From NCBI GenBank assembly GCA_030613045.1, contig JAUWMS010000230.1, forward strand, positions 1-5,487: 5,487 nt of DNA. Direction: 5' to 3'. Positions 5,447-5,487 of this stretch are shown one piece after another (position 1 is the stretch's first letter; each line of letters starts with the position of its first letter). Both the position numbers and the translations under genes were made by a program. Origin of the DNA: Candidatus Latescibacterota bacterium (lineage in GTDB: Bacteria > Latescibacterota > 4484-107). Under the pieces are notes generated by a model. That model was not told the origin of the DNA and did no database searches. It worked only from the letters and a program-made list of their open reading frames with translations.

Positions 5447-5487
5447 AAACAAAGTGAATACAGATGGAAATCCGAACAACCCTTACC

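Noticed and set aside
5375..5487. Start codons overlapping or abutting the DUF4159 stop (ATG 5375 and ATG 5379), both open to the window end
   Set aside because: Both frames run through the CACGGAT repeat, lack a clear ribosome-binding site and give no protein-like sequence. Two open frames over a short distance are expected by chance.

Overview
This looks like chromosomal DNA from an uncultured or poorly characterised bacterium. Coding density is moderate and G+C is middling. No phage, plasmid, tRNA, rRNA or CRISPR signal is visible. I cannot name the taxon. A DUF4159 protein with a TonB-like N-terminal anchor, together with an unusual load of interspersed intergenic repeats, is the kind of combination met in FCB/PVC-type and candidate-phylum genomes, but that is inference.

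Layout. Bases 2-553 (+) are the C-terminal part of an amidohydrolase-2 (COG2159-like) metal-dependent hydrolase, cut by the window edge. An imperfect inverted repeat (559-686) follows at once. A PfkB-family sugar or nucleoside kinase (804-1739, +) comes next, with a strong Shine-Dalgarno. Bases 1740-2069 are gene-free and hold a 9-bp tandem duplication, a long imperfect inverted repeat and a bidirectional intrinsic terminator. That terminator serves the kinase from the left and a convergent minus-strand gene of unknown function (2774-2070) from the right.

Bases 2775-3782 have no confident gene. The first third has two antiphase open frames that may be decayed coding sequence, plus a good sigma70-like promoter (3050-3078, +). 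The rest is a composite repeat block. A 62-bp direct repeat (3151-3212 and 3591-3652) brackets four GTCCC/GGGAC hairpins in a >> << arrangement with 56-bp spacing in each half, followed by a hairpin-rich spacer. The layout resembles REP/BIME elements.

Bases 3783-5378 (+) encode a membrane-anchored DUF4159 protein. The window ends in another short intergenic repeat built on CACGGAT.

Functional picture. The hydrolase and kinase are co-directional and could belong to one carbohydrate or cyclitol catabolic locus, but the inverted repeat between them makes a tight operon uncertain. The unknown minus-strand gene and the DUF4159 gene diverge around the repeat block and show no obvious link to the kinase. 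The most unusual aspect of the window is its repeat content: at least four different repeat types occupy nearly every intergenic gap.
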